Shown piece by piece: positions 7,195 to 8,544 of a stretch of 8,544 bases of DNA. The translations under genes were made by a program, and so were the position numbers. The stretch is taken from the NCBI GenBank assembly GCA_944385065.1, contig CALWVX010000073.1, positions 1-8,544 on the forward strand. Direction: 5' to 3'. The number at the start of each line of letters is the position of its first letter. Within the stretch, counting starts at the first letter, position 1. Source of the DNA: an uncultured Oscillospiraceae bacterium (lineage in GTDB: Bacteria > Bacillota > Clostridia > Oscillospirales > Oscillospiraceae). Under the pieces are notes generated by a model, which was not told where the DNA came from, made no database searches, and worked only from the letters and a program-made list of their open reading frames with translations.

Positions 7195-7234
7195 GGCTGC
7201 AGCTTCCCACACTATAAAACGGAGATGATTTTCC

Positions 7235-8224
7235 ATGAAAATCCTGATCCTGGGGCCCAAAGACCGCTATGACGCCTACGCCCCCGACTTTCTCCCCCAG
7301 CTGCCTGTGGAGCTGATTTTTGCCCGGCAGTACCCCTCCGCACTCCAGGCGGCTGAAGCTCACCCGGACAGCGAGATCGTTCTGGTGGACGCTATCACCC
7401 CGGTTGGGGCCGACCTGATGGACCGCCTTCCCCATCTGAAACTCATTCACTCCGAGGGAGTGGCCTATAACTGCATTGACCTGCAGGCCGCCCGGGAGCG
7501 CGGAATTTTCGTGTGCCACAACAAGGGCTTCAACGCCTCATCGGTGGCTGAGCACACGATCATGCTGATGCTGATGATTCTGCGCCACGGCATCACCGGA
7601 CACCGCGCGGTGGTAGAGGGCCGTCAAATCCAAATGAAAGAGGCCTGTATGGCCGCCAAAGGCCCGGAGCTGCGGGAGCAGATCGTGGGCTTGGTGGGAA
7701 TGGGCGACATCGGCCAAGCCGTGGCCCGTCTGCTGCGCCCCTTCGGCTGTCAGCTGTATTATTACACCGCCCATCGCCGCCCCACCGAACTGGAACAGGA
7801 GCTGGGCATCACCTATCTACCCCTGGGGGAACTGGCCGCCCAGTGCACCATGCTCTCCCTCCACTGCGCCGTGAATGACCACACCCGCCATATGGTGGAC
7901 GCCGCTCTTCTGGAAAAGATGCGCCCCGGAACCATCCTGGTCAACACCGCCCGGGGTGAGCTGATCGACAATCTCGCCGTCCGTCAGGCTCTCATTGATG
8001 GCAAGCTGGGCGGCATCGCCATGGATACCCTGTACCCGGAACCCACTCCCGCCGACCATCCCCTGGTCGCTCTGCCCCCGGAGGTTGCGGACAAAGCTGT
8101 GTACAGCGCCCACCTCGGCGGCAATACCGGCGGTTCCTTTGCCAGGGGCCACTGGAACATGTGGAACTCGGTCCGGCTGCTGATCGAGGGCAAGCGGCCC
8201 AACTACATCGTCAACGGTCTGTAA
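7235..8224 (+). CDS. D-isomer-specific 2-hydroxyacid dehydrogenase
   Basis: This 329-residue cytoplasmic oxidoreductase would interconvert a 2-keto acid and a D-2-hydroxy acid using a nicotinamide cofactor. Residues 1-100 are the flavodoxin-like substrate domain, including GVAYNCIDLQAARERGI (75-91) and SVAEHT (103-108). The Rossmann motif is GLVGMGDIG (152-160). The catalytic triad fits family spacing: Arg240 in NTARGELID, Glu269 in YPEP and His293 in SAHLGG. After the second Rossmann strand the usual cofactor-selecting acidic residue is absent; TAHRRP (178-183) stands there, which suggests NADP(H). The length is normal for the family. GGAG (7221-7224) lies 10 nt before the ATG. It has its own promoter (7166-7194) and a terminator just after the stop, so it can be transcribed alone. 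Possible substrates include glyoxylate/hydroxypyruvate, phosphoglycerate or branched keto acids; nothing here decides among them, and neither neighbour suggests a pathway. Confidence 0.92.
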   Translation: MKILILGPKDRYDAYAPDFLPQLPVELIFARQYPSALQAAEAHPDSEIVLVDAITPVGADLMDRLPHLKLIHSEGVAYNCIDLQAARERGIFVCHNKGFNASSVAEHTIMLMLMILRHGITGHRAVVEGRQIQMKEACMAAKGPELREQIVGLVGMGDIGQAVARLLRPFGCQLYYYTAHRRPTELEQELGITYLPLGELAAQCTMLSLHCAVNDHTRHMVDAALLEKMRPGTILVNTARGELIDNLAVRQALIDGKLGGIAMDTLYPEPTPADHPLVALPPEVADKAVYSAHLGGNTGGSFARGHWNMWNSVRLLIEGKRPNYIVNGL

Positions 8225-8234
8225 TTTGAAAAAG

Positions 8235-8277
8235 AGCACCGGCAGCGCAGCTTAAGCCGCGCCGCCGGTGCTTTTTT
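8235..8277 (+). terminator. Rho-independent terminator, probably bidirectional
   Basis: The left arm AGCACCGGC (8235-8243) pairs perfectly with GCCGGTGCT (8264-8272). After one A/C mismatch the stem continues with GCGC (8245-8248) against GCGC (8259-8262), leaving a 10-nt loop that contains the palindrome GCTTAAGC. A run of six T (8272-8277) follows on the plus strand, 10 nt after the dehydrogenase stop. On the minus strand the stem is followed by CTTTTTC, so the hairpin can also end transcripts from the convergent spore-protein gene. Confidence 0.92.
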
Positions 8278-8424
8278 CGAGGCTGGTGCCGCTGCCCGGA
8301 GACACTGTCACAGCTGCCGGACTCCCCGGCCTCCTCCTGACAACACCTCCGGGACAGACCGCGCACCCAGCCCGATTTCATCTAGGTCTTTTGGAACTCA
8401 GCGGTTTTTGATCCCCTGAGGGAT

Positions 8425-8544
8425 TTACTTCATGCCGTTCTCGTAGGACTCGATCATCTTCTTGACCATCTGGCCGCCCACAGAGCCGGCCTGCTTGCTG
8501 GTCAGGTCGCCGTTATAACCCTGCTTCAGGTTGACGCCAACCTC
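8425..8544 (-). CDS. Small acid-soluble spore protein, alpha/beta type, 5' end outside window
   Basis: The last 39 codons and the TAA (8425-8427) of an alpha/beta-type SASP are visible. These proteins saturate DNA in the spore core, protect it from UV and heat, and are degraded at germination for amino acids. The visible part begins EVGVNLKQGYNGDLT and continues with the family's second conserved block, SKQAGSVGGQMVKKMIE, corresponding to the Bacillus S-x-x-x-GSVGG region; it ends YENGMK. Family members are about 60-70 residues, so about half the protein, including the usual germination-protease site, is beyond the window. The short basic tail and GYNGDLTSKQAG wording are typical of clostridial members. 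Expression would be expected in the forespore (sigma-G), but the promoter is not visible. It converges on the dehydrogenase and shares the terminator at 8235-8277. The gene shows that the organism belongs to a spore-forming lineage. Confidence 0.95.
   Translation of the reverse strand, partial: EVGVNLKQGYNGDLTSKQAGSVGGQMVKKMIESYENGMK

Noticed and set aside
4688..7519. A 943-codon open frame on the minus strand, opposite the SLH glycosidase and the start of the dehydrogenase
   Set aside because: The opposite strand encodes a protein with signal peptide, recognisable domains and its own promoter. The antisense product is a Gly/Val/Gln/His mix with no domain, no hydrophobic pattern and no Shine-Dalgarno; GC-rich codon use removes stops from that frame.
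8411..8424. A short hairpin (ATCCC/GGGAT) directly after the spore-protein stop
   Set aside because: The stem is only five pairs and the minus-strand tail is CAAAAAC with no T run, so it is a poor terminator.
1..8544. Mobile elements, CRISPR arrays, tRNA/rRNA genes, riboswitches, toxin-antitoxin or phage-defence modules
   Set aside because: I read both strands for inverted-repeat ends, direct-repeat/spacer periodicity, tRNA cloverleaf sequences and recognisable protein families, and found none. Composition also looks even across the genes.

Overview
The window looks like chromosomal DNA from a GC-rich, endospore-forming member of the Clostridia, probably an Oscillospiraceae-type gut bacterium. 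This rests on four things: the tail of a clostridial-type alpha/beta small acid-soluble spore protein at the right edge, strong Gram-positive Shine-Dalgarno sequences, sigma-A-like promoters, and an SLH-domain surface protein. The genus is inference.

Layout. Positions 1-3928 (minus strand) hold a three-gene envelope-polysaccharide operon, read right to left. A MurJ/MviN lipid-linked precursor flippase is followed after 3 nt by an O-antigen ligase/polymerase-type membrane protein. That gene overlaps by ATGA a GT4 glycosyltransferase, whose 3' end lies outside the window. Positions 3929-4138 are a divergent control region with two promoters that share the same hexamers and spacer length (TTGAAA-N17-TACAAT). 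On the plus strand, 4139-7183 encodes a 1014-residue secreted surface protein: signal peptide, phosphodiester glycosidase (NAGPA/DUF2233) domain, Ig-like region, three SLH repeats, Pro/Glu/Asp linker, BIG2-like domain and SH3b domain. A D-isomer 2-hydroxyacid dehydrogenase (7235-8224) follows under its own promoter, which lies across the stop codon of the surface-protein gene. It ends at a strong hairpin with U-rich tails on both strands, which probably also stops transcription from the convergent spore-protein gene (8425 to beyond 8544, minus strand).

Working together. The flippase, ligase and glycosyltransferase would assemble, translocate and transfer or polymerise a lipid-linked surface glycan. 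The divergent protein carries domains that bind wall polymers (SLH, SH3b) together with a glycan phosphodiester hydrolase domain, so the two transcription units plausibly act on the same envelope compartment. That link is inference from proximity and domain content. The dehydrogenase and spore protein look like unrelated neighbours.

I see no mobile element, tRNA, rRNA, CRISPR array or defence system, and no clear new system. The points most worth checking are the apparent CTG start of the flippase gene, the domain architecture of the SLH glycosidase with its internal insertion, and the matched divergent promoters. The only non-coding stretches are 3929-4138, 7184-7234 and 8225-8424. In 8278-8424 I find nothing beyond short weak hairpins.
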